Source: Myxococcus dinghuensis (GTDB taxonomy: Bacteria; Myxococcota; Myxococcia; Myxococcales; Myxococcaceae). Taken from it: DNA of 64,000 nt. The position numbers and the translations under genes are program-made. Shown here in pieces: positions 19,178 through 28,080 of this stretch. Positions within the stretch are counted from its first letter, which is position 1; the number at the start of each line of letters is the position of its first letter. Under the pieces are notes generated by a model. It had not been told where the DNA came from and made no database searches. It was given only the letters and a program-made list of their open reading frames with translations. The stretch lies in the NCBI RefSeq assembly GCF_024198235.1, contig NZ_JAKCFB010000010.1:124001-188000 (forward strand), written 5' to 3'.

Positions 19178-20392
19178 ATGCCGTCACGAAAATGTGCCCC
19201 CCTGCTCCTGCTGCCGGCCCTCTGGGCGGTGGCCTGCAAGTCGCCTGTCGACGAGGCGGGATCCACCGTGCCCGGGCAATGCCAGAGCGAGTCCCCGGTG
19301 GTGGCTCCGCAGAAGACGGACATCCTCTTCGTCATCGACAACTCGGGCTCCATGGCGGAGGAGCAGGCGGGGATCGCCCGCGAGCTGCCCGCCTTCATCC
19401 AGGCCCTCCGGGAAGGCGGCGGCGTGGAGCAGGACTTCCGCGTGGGGGTGATCACCACGTCCGTCTACCGGCGCGTCCTGGTGGGCGGGCAGGAGTACTA
19501 CCGCGAGTACCCCGAGGAGGCCGGGCACCTGCGGCCCGTGCCGGACGCGGAGGGCAACCCCACTGGGGACCGCTTCATCGAGAGCTCGGATCCGCGCCTG
19601 CTGGAGCGCTTCGGTCGGCTGGTGCAGCAGGGCACGACGGGGAGCGGCCAGGAGTCCCCCTTCGAGGCCGCGCGCCTGGCGGTGACGGAGCCGCTGATCG
19701 GCACCCCGGTCGCGCAAGGCGGCAACGGGGGCTTCTTCCGGGACGGCGCCCGGCTGCTGGTCGTGGTGGTGACGGACGAGGAGGACTGCAGCTCCACGGA
19801 GCGTCCGCCGCCCGTCACCATCCCGGAGGACACCTCCGTGGACCGGTGCAGCGAGGAGTCCGCCAAGCTGTCGACGGTGGACTTCTACTACGACACCTTC
19901 CAGTCGCTGCGGGACTCGCGCGGCGCCCGGCGGGAGGTGCTGTGGGCCACGGTGGGGCCGGTGGCGCTGGGTGACAAGCGGGCGGAGCTGATCCAGGACG
20001 TCACGCCCCAGGGCACGTTCGTGCGCAATGTGGATTGCCCGACGTCCTACGGCCCCGGCTACCGGCACCGGGCCATGGCGGAGCGGTTCGACACGTCCTT
20101 CGTCAACCTGGATTCCATCTGCCGGGACAGCTACCACGACACGCTGCTGGGCATCGCCGCGCTCGCCGCGGTGTCTCAGAGCCTCGACGTGGTGAACCTG
20201 CCGGATCCGCGGCTGGCCCGCGTGGAGCTGACGCGCGCCGGAGGCCAGGTGGAGACGTGCTCCGTGGCGGCGGGAGACCTGAGCTACGAGGCTTCCGGTG
20301 AGAACCGCCCGGCGCGCCTGTACTTCCTGGGAAGCTGCCAGCGCCGCGCGGATGACGAGAAGGTGGAGGTGAAGGTGCTCTGCGCCGGCTGA
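19178..20392 (+). CDS. von Willebrand factor A-like lipoprotein
   Basis: 404 residues with AGGAGG (19167-19172) before the ATG. The lipobox is AVAC (signal MPSRKCAPLLLLPALWAVAC). A von Willebrand type A domain begins at TDILFVIDNSGSMAEEQAG, containing the metal-binding DxSxS motif. It continues through LLVVVVTDEEDCSS, where the conserved Asp sits. About ten Cys in the mature protein, including CQSES, EEDCSS, DRCSEE, NVDCP, SICRD and GSCQRR, suggest an exported, disulfide-rich fold. Such proteins bind ligands through a bound divalent cation, often for adhesion or assembly at the surface. No partner is encoded alongside; it is divergent from lon. Confidence 0.87.
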   Translation: MPSRKCAPLLLLPALWAVACKSPVDEAGSTVPGQCQSESPVVAPQKTDILFVIDNSGSMAEEQAGIARELPAFIQALREGGGVEQDFRVGVITTSVYRRVLVGGQEYYREYPEEAGHLRPVPDAEGNPTGDRFIESSDPRLLERFGRLVQQGTTGSGQESPFEAARLAVTEPLIGTPVAQGGNGGFFRDGARLLVVVVTDEEDCSSTERPPPVTIPEDTSVDRCSEESAKLSTVDFYYDTFQSLRDSRGARREVLWATVGPVALGDKRAELIQDVTPQGTFVRNVDCPTSYGPGYRHRAMAERFDTSFVNLDSICRDSYHDTLLGIAALAAVSQSLDVVNLPDPRLARVELTRAGGQVETCSVAAGDLSYEASGENRPARLYFLGSCQRRADDEKVEVKVLCAG

Positions 20393-20505
20393 GCGCCGCG
20401 CCGCACGGGGGGCCGCGTGCCCCTCGTGGATCCGAGCCACCGCGTCGTCCTCGCGCGCCCACCGCCTCGGGTCCTGTGAAGGTGGATGTCAGACCCGCCA
20501 GCATA

Positions 20506-20521
20506 CTGAACCGCTGTCCAG
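20506..20521 (+). promoter_or_regulatory. putative LexA (SOS) box before imuA
   Basis: CTGAACCGCTGTCCAG, 42 bp before the imuA start. It agrees with the reverse of the myxobacterial LexA motif as I recall it (CTRHAMRYBYGTTCAGS) in the CTGAAC half and the CAG end. It differs at only three positions from the site before dnaE2 at 30864-30879. The shared core in both is CTGAAC, any S, GCTG, two pyrimidines, CAG. Confidence 0.7.
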
Positions 20522-20563
20522 ACGGGCGTCCGGCGTGCCGGCCGGGCCCGGCGAGGAGGCGTG

Positions 20564-21427
20564 ATGAGCGCGGCGGAGCAGCGAGTGGGGGCGGCGGGCT
20601 CGGGCTCGGTGGTGGAGCAGCTTCGGGAGCGCATCCGGCAGCTCCAGGCGGAGCCCCGGCGCTACCTGTCCGTGTTGCGCACGGGGCTGGCTCCGGTGGA
20701 CGCGCTCCTGCCCGCGGGGGGCTTCCCGCTGGGGCAGGTGGTGGAGCTGTGCGGTGAGGCCGCCTCGGGGCGCACCAGCCTGGCGCTGAGCGCGGTGGCC
20801 GCCGCGCATCGCGAGGAGCGGCTGTGTGCCTGGGTGGATGGTCCCCGGGAGCTCTACGCGCCCTCGGCGGCGGGGCAGGGCGTGGACCTGTCGCGGCTGC
20901 TCATCGTCCGTCCCCGGGCGCCGGAGCAGGCGGTGTGGGCGGCGGTGCAACTGGCCCGGAGCGGGGCCTTCGCCTGCGTGGTGCTGGACCTGACGCGGGG
21001 CATGGGCTCGGCGGGGCGGACGGCGCGGGTGGGCATCGCGGAGGCGCGCAAGCTGGCGGACGCGGCGGAGCGGGGCGGCGGGCTGTTGCTGCTGCTGACG
21101 TCGACGGAGGCGCCGGCGGATGGGGTGACGCGCCTGCGCACGGAGTCGGGGGATGGGGACGGCTGGTCCGTGGAGGTGGTGCGCAGCCGGCGCGGGGGCG
21201 CGGGGGCGCGGGCGGTGGTGCCGTGGCGCACCCTGTATCCGGAGCTGGGGTTGGAGGATGGGGGGCGGGTGCTGGATGTGGGGCCGGTGGAGGGGGACGC
21301 CACGCCGGACTTCCTGCGGGAGGGAGCGTGGGTGGCGCGCAACGGCCGCGGCATCCAGGGGCAGCGACCGGGGCGCGATGGCGCGATGCCCTCCCTGAAG
21401 GCGGGCCTGGCCGCGGTGGCGCACTGA
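20564..21427 (+). CDS. imuA: ImuA, RecA-like mutasome protein
   Basis: 287 residues. ATG at 20564 is spaced well from GAGGAGG (20552-20558); a GTG three bases earlier is the alternative. The RecA/SulA-like core shows LRTGLAPVDALLPAGGFPLG, VVELCGEAASGRTSLAL as a degenerate Walker A, and FACVVLDLTRGMG. It aligns with the ImuA group, which lacks full RecA activity. In other bacteria ImuA and ImuB act with the DnaE2 polymerase to copy past DNA damage at the cost of mutations. imuB starts 7 bp after this stop, so they form an operon. A putative SOS box lies upstream. dnaE2 is not adjacent here but 8 kb downstream. Confidence 0.85.
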   Translation: MSAAEQRVGAAGSGSVVEQLRERIRQLQAEPRRYLSVLRTGLAPVDALLPAGGFPLGQVVELCGEAASGRTSLALSAVAAAHREERLCAWVDGPRELYAPSAAGQGVDLSRLLIVRPRAPEQAVWAAVQLARSGAFACVVLDLTRGMGSAGRTARVGIAEARKLADAAERGGGLLLLLTSTEAPADGVTRLRTESGDGDGWSVEVVRSRRGGAGARAVVPWRTLYPELGLEDGGRVLDVGPVEGDATPDFLREGAWVARNGRGIQGQRPGRDGAMPSLKAGLAAVAH

Positions 21428-21434
21428 GGACGCC

Positions 21435-22946
21435 ATGCGCAGGGCCTATCTGCACTTCACGCGCTTCCCGGTGCAGCGCCGGGTCATCGAGTCGCCGGAG
21501 CTGGCGGGGCGGCCCTTCGCGCTGGTGGAGGAGTCGCGGGGCCAGCGGCGGGTGGTGGCGGCGTCCACGTCGGCGCTGAAGGCGGGCCTCCGCCCGGGCA
21601 TGACGGTGACTGCGGCGACGGCGCTGCTGCCGGAGCTGCGGCACTTCCCCTACCGGCCGGAGGAGGAGGCCCGGGCCCTGCTGGCGCTGGGCGAGGCGCT
21701 GCTGAGCCTGGGGCCGGGCTTCCAGCTCGCCGCGCCGGACGGGCTGTGGCTCGACGCGGGGGCGGCGCACCTGTCCGGTGGAGAGCCGGGGCTGTGCGCG
21801 CGGGCGCTGGAGCTGTGCGCGGGGCTGGGCTACCGGGCGCACGCGGTGGTGGCGTCGGAGGCGTTCACCGCGAGGGCCCTGGCGCGGTACGGGGCGCGGC
21901 GGGTGGAGGTGGTGGCGCCGGGAGCGTCGGCCCGGGCGCTGGCGCCGCTCCCGCTGGCCGCGCTGGAGGGAGGCCTGGGGGCGGGGTTCTCCGCGCTGGG
22001 GCTCACCACGCTGGGGGAGGTGGCGGCGCTCCCCGCGGGTGCGGTGGTGGCGCGCGGCGGTGCCGAGGGCGCGCGGGCGCACGCGCTGTGCCGGGGCGAG
22101 GACGACACGCCCTTCGTCGCGGCGGTGTTGGAGGAGGTGATGGAGGAGCGGCTGACTCTGGAGTGGCCCGCGGAGTCCTTCGAGCCGCTGGGCTTCGCGT
22201 TGAAGACGCTGGTGGATCGGCTGGGCGCGCGGCTGGCGGGGCGGAGGCGGGCGGCGGTGCGCATCACCTTCACGCTCCGGTTGGATCCGACGGGACGGCA
22301 GGAGGTGTCGCTGGCGCTGGCGCGCCCCACCGCGGCGGCGAAGCTGTTGCTGGACCTGGCGCGACACCGGCTGGAGTCGTTGCGACTGGAGAACCCGGTG
22401 GCGGAGGTGGCCGCGCGGGTGGACGCGGATTCGGAGGACCGGGGGCTCCAGTTGTCGCTCGGGGACTCTCCGGAGGGGGACGCGGCGCTGGAGGTGGTGT
22501 TGTCGCGGTTGGTGACGACGCTGGGCGAGGAGGCGCTGTTCGCCGCGGGGCTTTCGCCGGTGCACCGGCCGGAGGGGGCGCAGGGCGTGGGCGCCTTCCA
22601 GCCTCCGGCGTCGCGCGAGATGCTGCTCGGAGAGCTGGGGCGGGAGCGGGCGGCCCCACCCCCGGCAGGAGGCGTCACCCGGGAGCGGCCCTCGAGGTTG
22701 CTGGCGGAGCCGGCGTGTCTGGACGCGGAGGTGGCGGAGACGGGGCGGCTGTTGGCGGCGCGCGTCGCGGGGCGGCGGCACCGGGTGACGGCGGTGACGG
22801 GGCCGGAGCGGCTGGGGGGCGAGTGGTGGTCCGACGCGCCGTACCAGCGGGACTACTACCGCGTGCACTTCGAGGGACTGGGCCCCGCATGGGTGTTCCG
22901 GGACGCGAGGGACGGACGGTTCTATCTCCAGGGGCTGTTCGACTGA
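21435..22946 (+). CDS. imuB: ImuB, inactive Y-family polymerase-like mutasome hub
   Basis: 503 residues. The start reads RRAYLHFTRFPVQRR, the typical ImuB opening that replaces the catalytic DMDAFYA of active Y-family polymerases. It should therefore not polymerise DNA itself. The fingers/palm region follows (RRVVAASTSALKAGLRPGMT, VVASEAFTARALARYG), then a little-finger region and a tail. LQLSLGD (about residue 338) resembles a beta-clamp-binding motif, and the protein ends DGRFYLQGLFD like other ImuB proteins. Its expected job is to tether DnaE2 and ImuA to the clamp for error-prone lesion bypass. Coupled to imuA by a 7-bp gap. Confidence 0.88.
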   Translation: MRRAYLHFTRFPVQRRVIESPELAGRPFALVEESRGQRRVVAASTSALKAGLRPGMTVTAATALLPELRHFPYRPEEEARALLALGEALLSLGPGFQLAAPDGLWLDAGAAHLSGGEPGLCARALELCAGLGYRAHAVVASEAFTARALARYGARRVEVVAPGASARALAPLPLAALEGGLGAGFSALGLTTLGEVAALPAGAVVARGGAEGARAHALCRGEDDTPFVAAVLEEVMEERLTLEWPAESFEPLGFALKTLVDRLGARLAGRRRAAVRITFTLRLDPTGRQEVSLALARPTAAAKLLLDLARHRLESLRLENPVAEVAARVDADSEDRGLQLSLGDSPEGDAALEVVLSRLVTTLGEEALFAAGLSPVHRPEGAQGVGAFQPPASREMLLGELGRERAAPPPAGGVTRERPSRLLAEPACLDAEVAETGRLLAARVAGRRHRVTAVTGPERLGGEWWSDAPYQRDYYRVHFEGLGPAWVFRDARDGRFYLQGLFD

Positions 22947-23015
22947 GAGGGTTTGCCTGCCCCCCGCCGTGGTGGTTATGGAGGGAGACACCCCTCTTCA
23001 CCCTCGGGCCCCTCC

Positions 23016-23540
23016 ATGCGCGCCTCGGTCGTCGTCCTGCTGCCTCTCCTGCTCACCGCCTGCGCCGCTCCGCAGGTCCGGCCCGAGGGCGCCATCCGCA
23101 AGGTGGTGGTGGTGGCCAGCTCGCGCGTGGATTCCCTGCCCACGTCCACGTACCGCGAGGACATGATGGGAGAGGGCAACCCACGCACCGTGATCGTGGG
23201 CCAGACGGCGGCGGTGCTGCGCGAGCGGGGCTTCGACGTGGTGGGCACGCGCATCTCCCAGTCGCCGTCGCCCTCCATCCAGGAGGTCGTCTCCTTCCTC
23301 CAGGAGAACCAGGCCGAGGCGGCGGTGGTCATCATGTTGTCCTGGGTGGACGTGTCCGCGCTGCAGGCGTTGGGGCGGGCCGAGGTGGTGATGGACACGG
23401 CGGTCATCGCGCCGAACGGCGGCCTCCAGTGGCGCAACGAGACGCGCACCGTGTCCACGCTGGGGCTCTACCAATCGCAGATGGATTTCCGCTCGTACCT
23501 GCGCAAGGCCATCATCGAGGCGGTGAACGCGGTGCCCTGA
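23016..23540 (+). CDS. small lipoprotein
   Basis: 174 residues from the ATG at 23016; the in-frame upstream extension is not signal-like. The signal MRASVVVLLPLLLTAC ends in a lipobox. The mature part holds alternating strands and helices (AIRKVVVVASSRVDSLP, TVIVGQTAAVLRERGFDVVG, AEAAVVIMLSWVDVS) and a C-terminal helix. The pattern resembles small envelope lipoproteins of the LptE/DUF4136-like architecture, but I cannot assign it to a family. It follows imuB by 69 bp on the same strand and may be read through from that operon. No catalytic motif is visible. Confidence 0.78.
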   Translation: MRASVVVLLPLLLTACAAPQVRPEGAIRKVVVVASSRVDSLPTSTYREDMMGEGNPRTVIVGQTAAVLRERGFDVVGTRISQSPSPSIQEVVSFLQENQAEAAVVIMLSWVDVSALQALGRAEVVMDTAVIAPNGGLQWRNETRTVSTLGLYQSQMDFRSYLRKAIIEAVNAVP

Positions 23541-23556
23541 GCCCCGCGTGGCCGGC

Positions 23557-24090
23557 TCAGGGCTCGTTCTGGGGGCTGGCCAGGCGCAGGTGCTCGTGGA
23601 CCGTCTCGGCGCGCAGGTAGAGGAACTGGGCGTCGCCGAAGGCGAGGGTGTCGCCATCGTTGAGCGTCACCTGGGCGCGGAAGCCCAGCGGCGCGCCGTT
23701 GATCCACGTGCCGTTCATCGACTGCGCGTCGCGCACGGAGACCGCGCCCTTGTCCTGGCTCCAGCGCAGGGTGGCGTGGTGCTGGGACACGGAGGGGTCC
23801 GGCACCACGAGGTCGCAGTCAGCGCGGCCCACGGTGAACTCCTCGCCATCCGCCTTGGGGTTGAGGAAGTGGACCTCGAGGTTGTCGAAGTCGCGCAGCA
23901 TGGCGAGCAGCCGCTCCGTCATCCGTGAGCGGTGGGCCATGCCCACGGTGCGCGCGCCCGTCATCTGCTGCGCGACGTTGCGGAACACCGGGTCCACCGG
24001 TTGCTGGATGAGGGCCACGGGACCGGATGCGGTCCGGAACGCTTCCAGGGACGCCGAGGCGAAGGGGCGGAGCTGATTCACGGACACCAT
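23557..24090 (-). CDS. cytoplasmic FHA-domain protein
   Basis: 177 residues without signal or membrane spans. The N-terminal 70 residues are helical and of unknown function (FRTASGPVALIQQPVDPVFR). The C-terminal half is a forkhead-associated domain: EFTVGRADCDLVVPDPSVSQ followed by HHATLRW, then RDAQSMNGTWINGAPLG, with the conserved Arg, Ser and Asn that grip phosphothreonine. It is probably an adaptor for one of the Ser/Thr kinases. The gene ends 17 bp from the convergent lipoprotein and is divergent from the epimerase. Confidence 0.88.
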   Translation of the reverse strand: MVSVNQLRPFASASLEAFRTASGPVALIQQPVDPVFRNVAQQMTGARTVGMAHRSRMTERLLAMLRDFDNLEVHFLNPKADGEEFTVGRADCDLVVPDPSVSQHHATLRWSQDKGAVSVRDAQSMNGTWINGAPLGFRAQVTLNDGDTLAFGDAQFLYLRAETVHEHLRLASPQNEP

Positions 24091-24216
24091 GGGGGCACCC
24101 TACACCAAGCGGCGTGGACGGGAAGTGTCGCGTCGGGCGGGCCGCCTGCCCGGTGGCGGGAGGCGTGTGTCGCGATCGTGGCGCTCGGGAGACGGGCATG
24201 GGAGCGTGGCGGGGAC

Positions 24217-25206
24217 ATGCATGTACTCGTCACGGGAGCGGCGGGCTTCATCGGCCACCACGTCAGCGCGCGGCTGCTGGCTCGCGGAGACGCCGTCATC
24301 GGTGTGGACCACCTGGACCCTTCCGGAGACGGGAGGCTCATGCGCGCGCGTCTGGAGCGGCTGCAGGCCCTGCCTGGCGCGGCGGGCTTCTCCTTCCATC
24401 GCGTCGACATCACGGACGGGCCGGCGCTCGCGGAGGTGTTCCGTCGCGAGCGTCCCGAGCGGCTGGTCCACCTGGCGGCGCGCGTGGGCGTGAGGAGCGC
24501 GGGCGCGGCGGCGCGGGCCTACCTGGACGCGAACGTGACGGGGAGCCTGCAGGTGCTGGAGCAGGCGTGCGCGGCGGGCCTGTCCCATGTCGTCTACGCG
24601 TCCTCCAGTTCGGTGTACGGCGCGGGGACGCCGCCGCCCTTCGCGGAGTCCGCCTCCGCCGACCATCCCCTCAACGTCTACTCCGCCACCAAGCGCGCGT
24701 CGGAGTTGCTCGCGCACACCTACAGCCACTTGTATGGGATTCCCACGAGCGGGCTGCGCTTCTTCACGGTGTACGGACCGTGGGGCCGGCCCGACATGGC
24801 GCCGTTGCGCTTCCTTCGCGCCATTCGCGCCGGACGCACCATCGACCTGTACGGCGAGGGGCGGATGCAGCGCGACTTCACGCACGTGGACGACGTGGTG
24901 GAGGCGGTGCTCCGAGTCCTGGACCGTCCCCCGGTCGGGGCGACGCCCTACCGGTTGCTCAACGTGGGACGGGGAGCGCCGGTGTCGCTGCGCGACTTCG
25001 TCGGCGTGTTGGAGCGCCACCTGGGCGCCCGGGCGGTGCTCAACCTGTTGTCCGCGCAGCCCGGGGAGATGGAGGCGACCTGGGCGGATGTCTCCGCGCT
25101 GGAGCGCGAGACCGGGTTCACGCCGCGCATCTGCGTGGAGGAGGGGCTCGCGGACCTGGTGGCGTGGGAGCGACAGCATGGGGCGTCGCTGACGGCCTCC
25201 GTCTAG
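24217..25206 (+). CDS. NAD-dependent epimerase/dehydratase (UDP-sugar epimerase type)
   Basis: 329 residues, the normal size for extended short-chain dehydrogenases. The NAD-binding TGAAGFIGHH is at the very start, so the ATG at 24217 is right. Further motifs are LVHLAARVGVR, SHVVYASSSSVYG (Ser of the triad), NVYSATKRASELLAHTY (Tyr and Lys) and LRFFTVYGPWGRPDMAP followed by FLRAI. The last motif is typical of UDP-glucuronate 4-epimerases. DLYGEGRMQRDFTHVDDVVE is also conserved. It likely interconverts a nucleotide sugar for polysaccharide or lipopolysaccharide synthesis. It is isolated from any glycosyltransferase cluster, so the sugar cannot be fixed from context. Confidence 0.9.
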   Translation: MHVLVTGAAGFIGHHVSARLLARGDAVIGVDHLDPSGDGRLMRARLERLQALPGAAGFSFHRVDITDGPALAEVFRRERPERLVHLAARVGVRSAGAAARAYLDANVTGSLQVLEQACAAGLSHVVYASSSSVYGAGTPPPFAESASADHPLNVYSATKRASELLAHTYSHLYGIPTSGLRFFTVYGPWGRPDMAPLRFLRAIRAGRTIDLYGEGRMQRDFTHVDDVVEAVLRVLDRPPVGATPYRLLNVGRGAPVSLRDFVGVLERHLGARAVLNLLSAQPGEMEATWADVSALERETGFTPRICVEEGLADLVAWERQHGASLTASV

Positions 25207-25348
25207 GGAACGGGGCGACTCCTGGATGGACGGGTGGGGCGCGTGGCACCAGGGTCGGGTGTGGGACGTTCGTCTCGTCCGGGAGTCCTCTTCGTGGTCC
25301 CTGCGACTCCGTGCGAGGATTCACCCGGGGCCGGGACGAGAGCACCAC

Positions 25349-26247
25349 ATGCGGATTCGCGCAGACCACTTCCTCTGGTTCGTCCTCACCGGAGGCTGGG
25401 GGATGGGGGGCATCGCTTGCTCCGACGAGGCGCCATGTGTCCGGGATGCCCAGGCGGGCTATGCGTCACGCGCGCCTTTCGATGCGCGCGCTCGCGTCCG
25501 CCGCGTGGACTGTGGCTTCACGAGCCGCGTGGTGGGGCTCTCGGTCGCGCCGGATGGCGCCGCGTGGCTCCGGCGCATCGAGTACGAGGACCACGGCGAG
25601 GAGTCCTTCTTCCGTCCGCCGACATGGACGCCCAGCGCGTCGCCTACGCCCAGCTCTTCCCCCAGGCGCCCGTGGGGCCCGAGGGCCGGGCCATCCTGCT
25701 CTCCAGCTTCTCCTCCACGGGGGCGCCGCTGTCGGCCCGGACGATTCCCGCCCGGACGCCTCGGGAGCTCTCCGGGGTCGCGGTGGAGGCGGGCGTCTTC
25801 GCGGTGGGCGCGAGCGAGCGGCTCTCCTCCGGCGGCTTCTCCGAGGAGCACCCGGACCTGTTCTTCGCGTCGGGGCCGTTGGTGGGGAGCGCGGACGCGG
25901 TGGTCGTCCGCGCGGTGGACCTCGACCGGGACGACGTGCCCACGGCCTTCCTCCGGTGCGGGGTGGGGCGCTATTGCTTCGCGGGCCAGACGGCCTTCGA
26001 GCCGAGCCCCACGGGACCGGCGTGGACGGAGCGCCAGGGCTTCGTGCTCGCGGTGGATGGCCAGGGGGCGCGACAGGATCTGTTGCTCCTCCAGGGCCCC
26101 CGCGACACGGAGGTGACGCAGGCGGCGGAGGGCCCCGGAGGCAGCGTCGTCTTCGCCTTCGACACCGACGAGCCCGTGGACGCGGCCCGCGTGGCGAACC
26201 TGCTCGAGCGCAACGCGTCCTGGCTGGGCGTCTTCGGCGGCCCCTGA
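25349..26247 (+). pseudogene. frameshifted gene for a putative lipoprotein
   Basis: One coding sequence appears split by a -1 shift. The first part starts at the ATG at 25349 (signal FLWFVLTGGWGMGGIAC with a lipobox-like end) and runs in one frame to RIEYEDHGEESFFRPP near 25620. From about 25622 the gene-like frame is the next one (DMDAQRVAYAQLFPQAPVG to the stop at 26247). Restoring one G in the run ccgccgacatgg would join them as RPPDMDAQ. The C-terminal part looks intact and protein-like (PDLFFASGPLVGSADAVVV, GSVVFAFDTDEPVDAARV). Either the gene is dead or this is a sequencing error. The family is unknown. Confidence 0.7.
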
Positions 26248-26270
26248 CGCTGGCGCTCCGCCGCGGTCGG

Positions 26271-27776
26271 CTACCCGGACGTCACCGTCACCTGTCCGTG
26301 CTCCACGCGCCAGGACTCGGTGGTGCAGGCCTTGGCGAACGCCGCGTCATGGGACACGAGGAGGATGGCGCCCGGGTACTCGCGGAGGGCCGTCTCCAGT
26401 CGCTCGATGGAGGGCAGGTCCAGGTGGTTGGTGGGCTCGTCGAGCACCAGCGCCCAGGCGTGCTGGCCCAGTCCCCGGGCGATGAGCAGCTTGCGCGTCT
26501 CGCCCGGTGAGGGCTGCTCGGAGCCGAGCAACCGCTCCGGGTCCACGCCGAGCGCGGCCACCAGGGACAGCACCCGGCCCTTCTCCTCGGGGGGCAACGC
26601 GCGCACGGCGTCGAGCGTGGCGCGGGCCTCCTCGGCCCCGACGTCCTGAGGCAGGTACAGCACCCGCTCCAGGGGGATGCGGGCCTGGTCCATGAGCGCG
26701 CGCACGAGGGTGCTCTTGCCCGCGCCGTTGGGCCCTTCGATGCGCACGCGGGCATCCCTTGCGACGGACAGGTGGACGGGGCCGAGCAGCGGGATGTCCC
26801 CGGCGCGCAGCTCCGGCACGTCCAGCGTGAAGAGCCACGGGTTGGGCGCGCGCTCGTAGCCGACGAAGACGGAGCGGCCGAGCGTCTTGTCCTGGGCCAC
26901 CTCGCCCACCGCCTCGCTGGCGCGCTCCAGCTCCCGGCGCAGCACACCCACGCGGCGACCGGCGCGCTGCTCCGCCCAGCTCGCGAGCGTCGCGGCGCCG
27001 AGCGTGCGCGCGTCGCTGTCGTTCTTGTCCTTCATGCGCTTGCGCGTGCTGCGGTTGGCGTCGGCGGACTGTTGCTGCCGCCGGGCCTCGCCGAGCGCAT
27101 GGGCCACGCGCCGTTGCTCCGCGCGAGCCTGCTGGTGGGCGCTCAGCTCCGCCTCGCGCTCGGCCTCCCACTGCTCGCGCGCGGCGGAGTAGGCGCCGGC
27201 ATACAGGTGGGCGCCGCCGCCATGCACGCGCAGCGTGGCCGTGGTGAGGGACTCCAGGAGGGGACGGTCGTGAGAGACGACGACCCCCACGCCCCGGAAG
27301 CGGCGCAGCGCGGAGACGAGCCACGTGCGGGCCTCCGCGTCCAGGTGGTTGGTGGGCTCGTCGAGCAGCAGGACGTGCGGCTCGGCGGAGAGCGCCGCGC
27401 CCACCTGCCAGCGCTTGCGCTCCCCGGGGGACAGCGTGGTCCAACGCTCCAGGGCGGTGACGTCCAACCCCAGTTGTCCGTGCAGCCGCCGCGCGAGCGC
27501 GTCCCACGAGTCCGCGAAGGCGGTGATTTCGGGCGTCAGCGCCTCCACCACCTGCGGACAGAGCTGGAGCGAGGGGGAGGAGGGCTCGAACTGGAGGTGA
27601 CCCTCCGTGGGGTGCAGCTCCCCGGCGAGCAGGCGCAGGAGGGTGGACTTGCCAGCACCGTTGGCGCCGACGAGGCCAGTCCAGCCGGACGTCAGGTGGA
27701 AGTCGACTTCGGAGAGGACGGGGAGGGCGTCGGAATAGGCGAACGACACGCCATGGGCGCGGATGGAGGACGACAT
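26271..27776 (-). CDS. ABC-F family ATPase
   Basis: 501 residues with two ABC cassettes and no membrane spans, so it is a soluble translation-type ABC-F protein rather than a transporter. Cassette 1 has Walker A GANGAGKST, signature LSPGERKRWQVG and Walker B VLLLDEPTNHLD. A charged linker of about 100 residues (ARAEQRRVAHALGEARRQQQ) reaches the ribosome in this family. Cassette 2 has GPNGAGKST, signature PSPGETRKLL and ALVLDEPTNHLD. Some members rescue ribosomes from antibiotics; others tune elongation. The linker includes DANRSTRKRMKDKNDSDART, which is seen in ABC-F proteins of unknown role. CAGGAG precedes the ATG. The 5' leader has a hairpin. Confidence 0.92.
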   Translation of the reverse strand: MSSSIRAHGVSFAYSDALPVLSEVDFHLTSGWTGLVGANGAGKSTLLRLLAGELHPTEGHLQFEPSSPSLQLCPQVVEALTPEITAFADSWDALARRLHGQLGLDVTALERWTTLSPGERKRWQVGAALSAEPHVLLLDEPTNHLDAEARTWLVSALRRFRGVGVVVSHDRPLLESLTTATLRVHGGGAHLYAGAYSAAREQWEAEREAELSAHQQARAEQRRVAHALGEARRQQQSADANRSTRKRMKDKNDSDARTLGAATLASWAEQRAGRRVGVLRRELERASEAVGEVAQDKTLGRSVFVGYERAPNPWLFTLDVPELRAGDIPLLGPVHLSVARDARVRIEGPNGAGKSTLVRALMDQARIPLERVLYLPQDVGAEEARATLDAVRALPPEEKGRVLSLVAALGVDPERLLGSEQPSPGETRKLLIARGLGQHAWALVLDEPTNHLDLPSIERLETALREYPGAILLVSHDAAFAKACTTESWRVEHGQVTVTSG

Positions 27777-28080
27777 ATGAGGAAACTCCTGAATCCAGAG
27801 CGCGAGCCCGCCCGACAGGGCGACTCAGCGCGGTTACAGACCAACGGGCCTGGGACTCAGTTGCTCTTCCTCAAGGGACTGCCGACCTCGCGTAGGGAGG
27901 GGTTGTCAGGCCCTCCGGTGGGAGTACTTCACCGTCAATCTATGACGTGGGGCGCGGCGGATTGCAACCCCGACGTGCTCGCCGGCTTTGCCCACGTGCC
28001 CACCCCGACGTGGGGTCGACGCCGCGGTCCGGCGGTCGCCGCGAGCACGAGGCTTCGTGGCGACCGGGGCGTTCCGCGCG
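27777..28080 (-). promoter_or_regulatory. 304-bp leader/intergenic region upstream of the ABC-F gene
   Basis: No gene fits here. On the minus strand it reads towards the ABC-F start. A TTGACG resembling a -35 box lies about 160 nt upstream. A tight hairpin CGCCC-TGTC-GGGCG (27808-27821) sits about 30 nt before the start, just ahead of CAGGAG. At the far end ACCCCGACGTGGGGT near 28003-28017 is a 5-bp inverted repeat that may end the SPFH operon. Structured leaders are a known way to control ABC-F genes, so attenuation is possible but unproven. Confidence 0.4.

Noticed and set aside
20901..22991. 696-codon minus-strand ORF
   Set aside because: Antisense to imuA-imuB, with Arg/Pro/His-rich composition.
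23932..24216. Upstream extension of the epimerase gene
   Set aside because: The NAD-binding motif begins at the ATG at 24217; the added residues overlap the divergent FHA gene and are not protein-like.
26347..27507. 386-codon minus-strand ORF
   Set aside because: Same strand as, but out of frame with, the ABC-F gene, whose motifs are all in the other frame.
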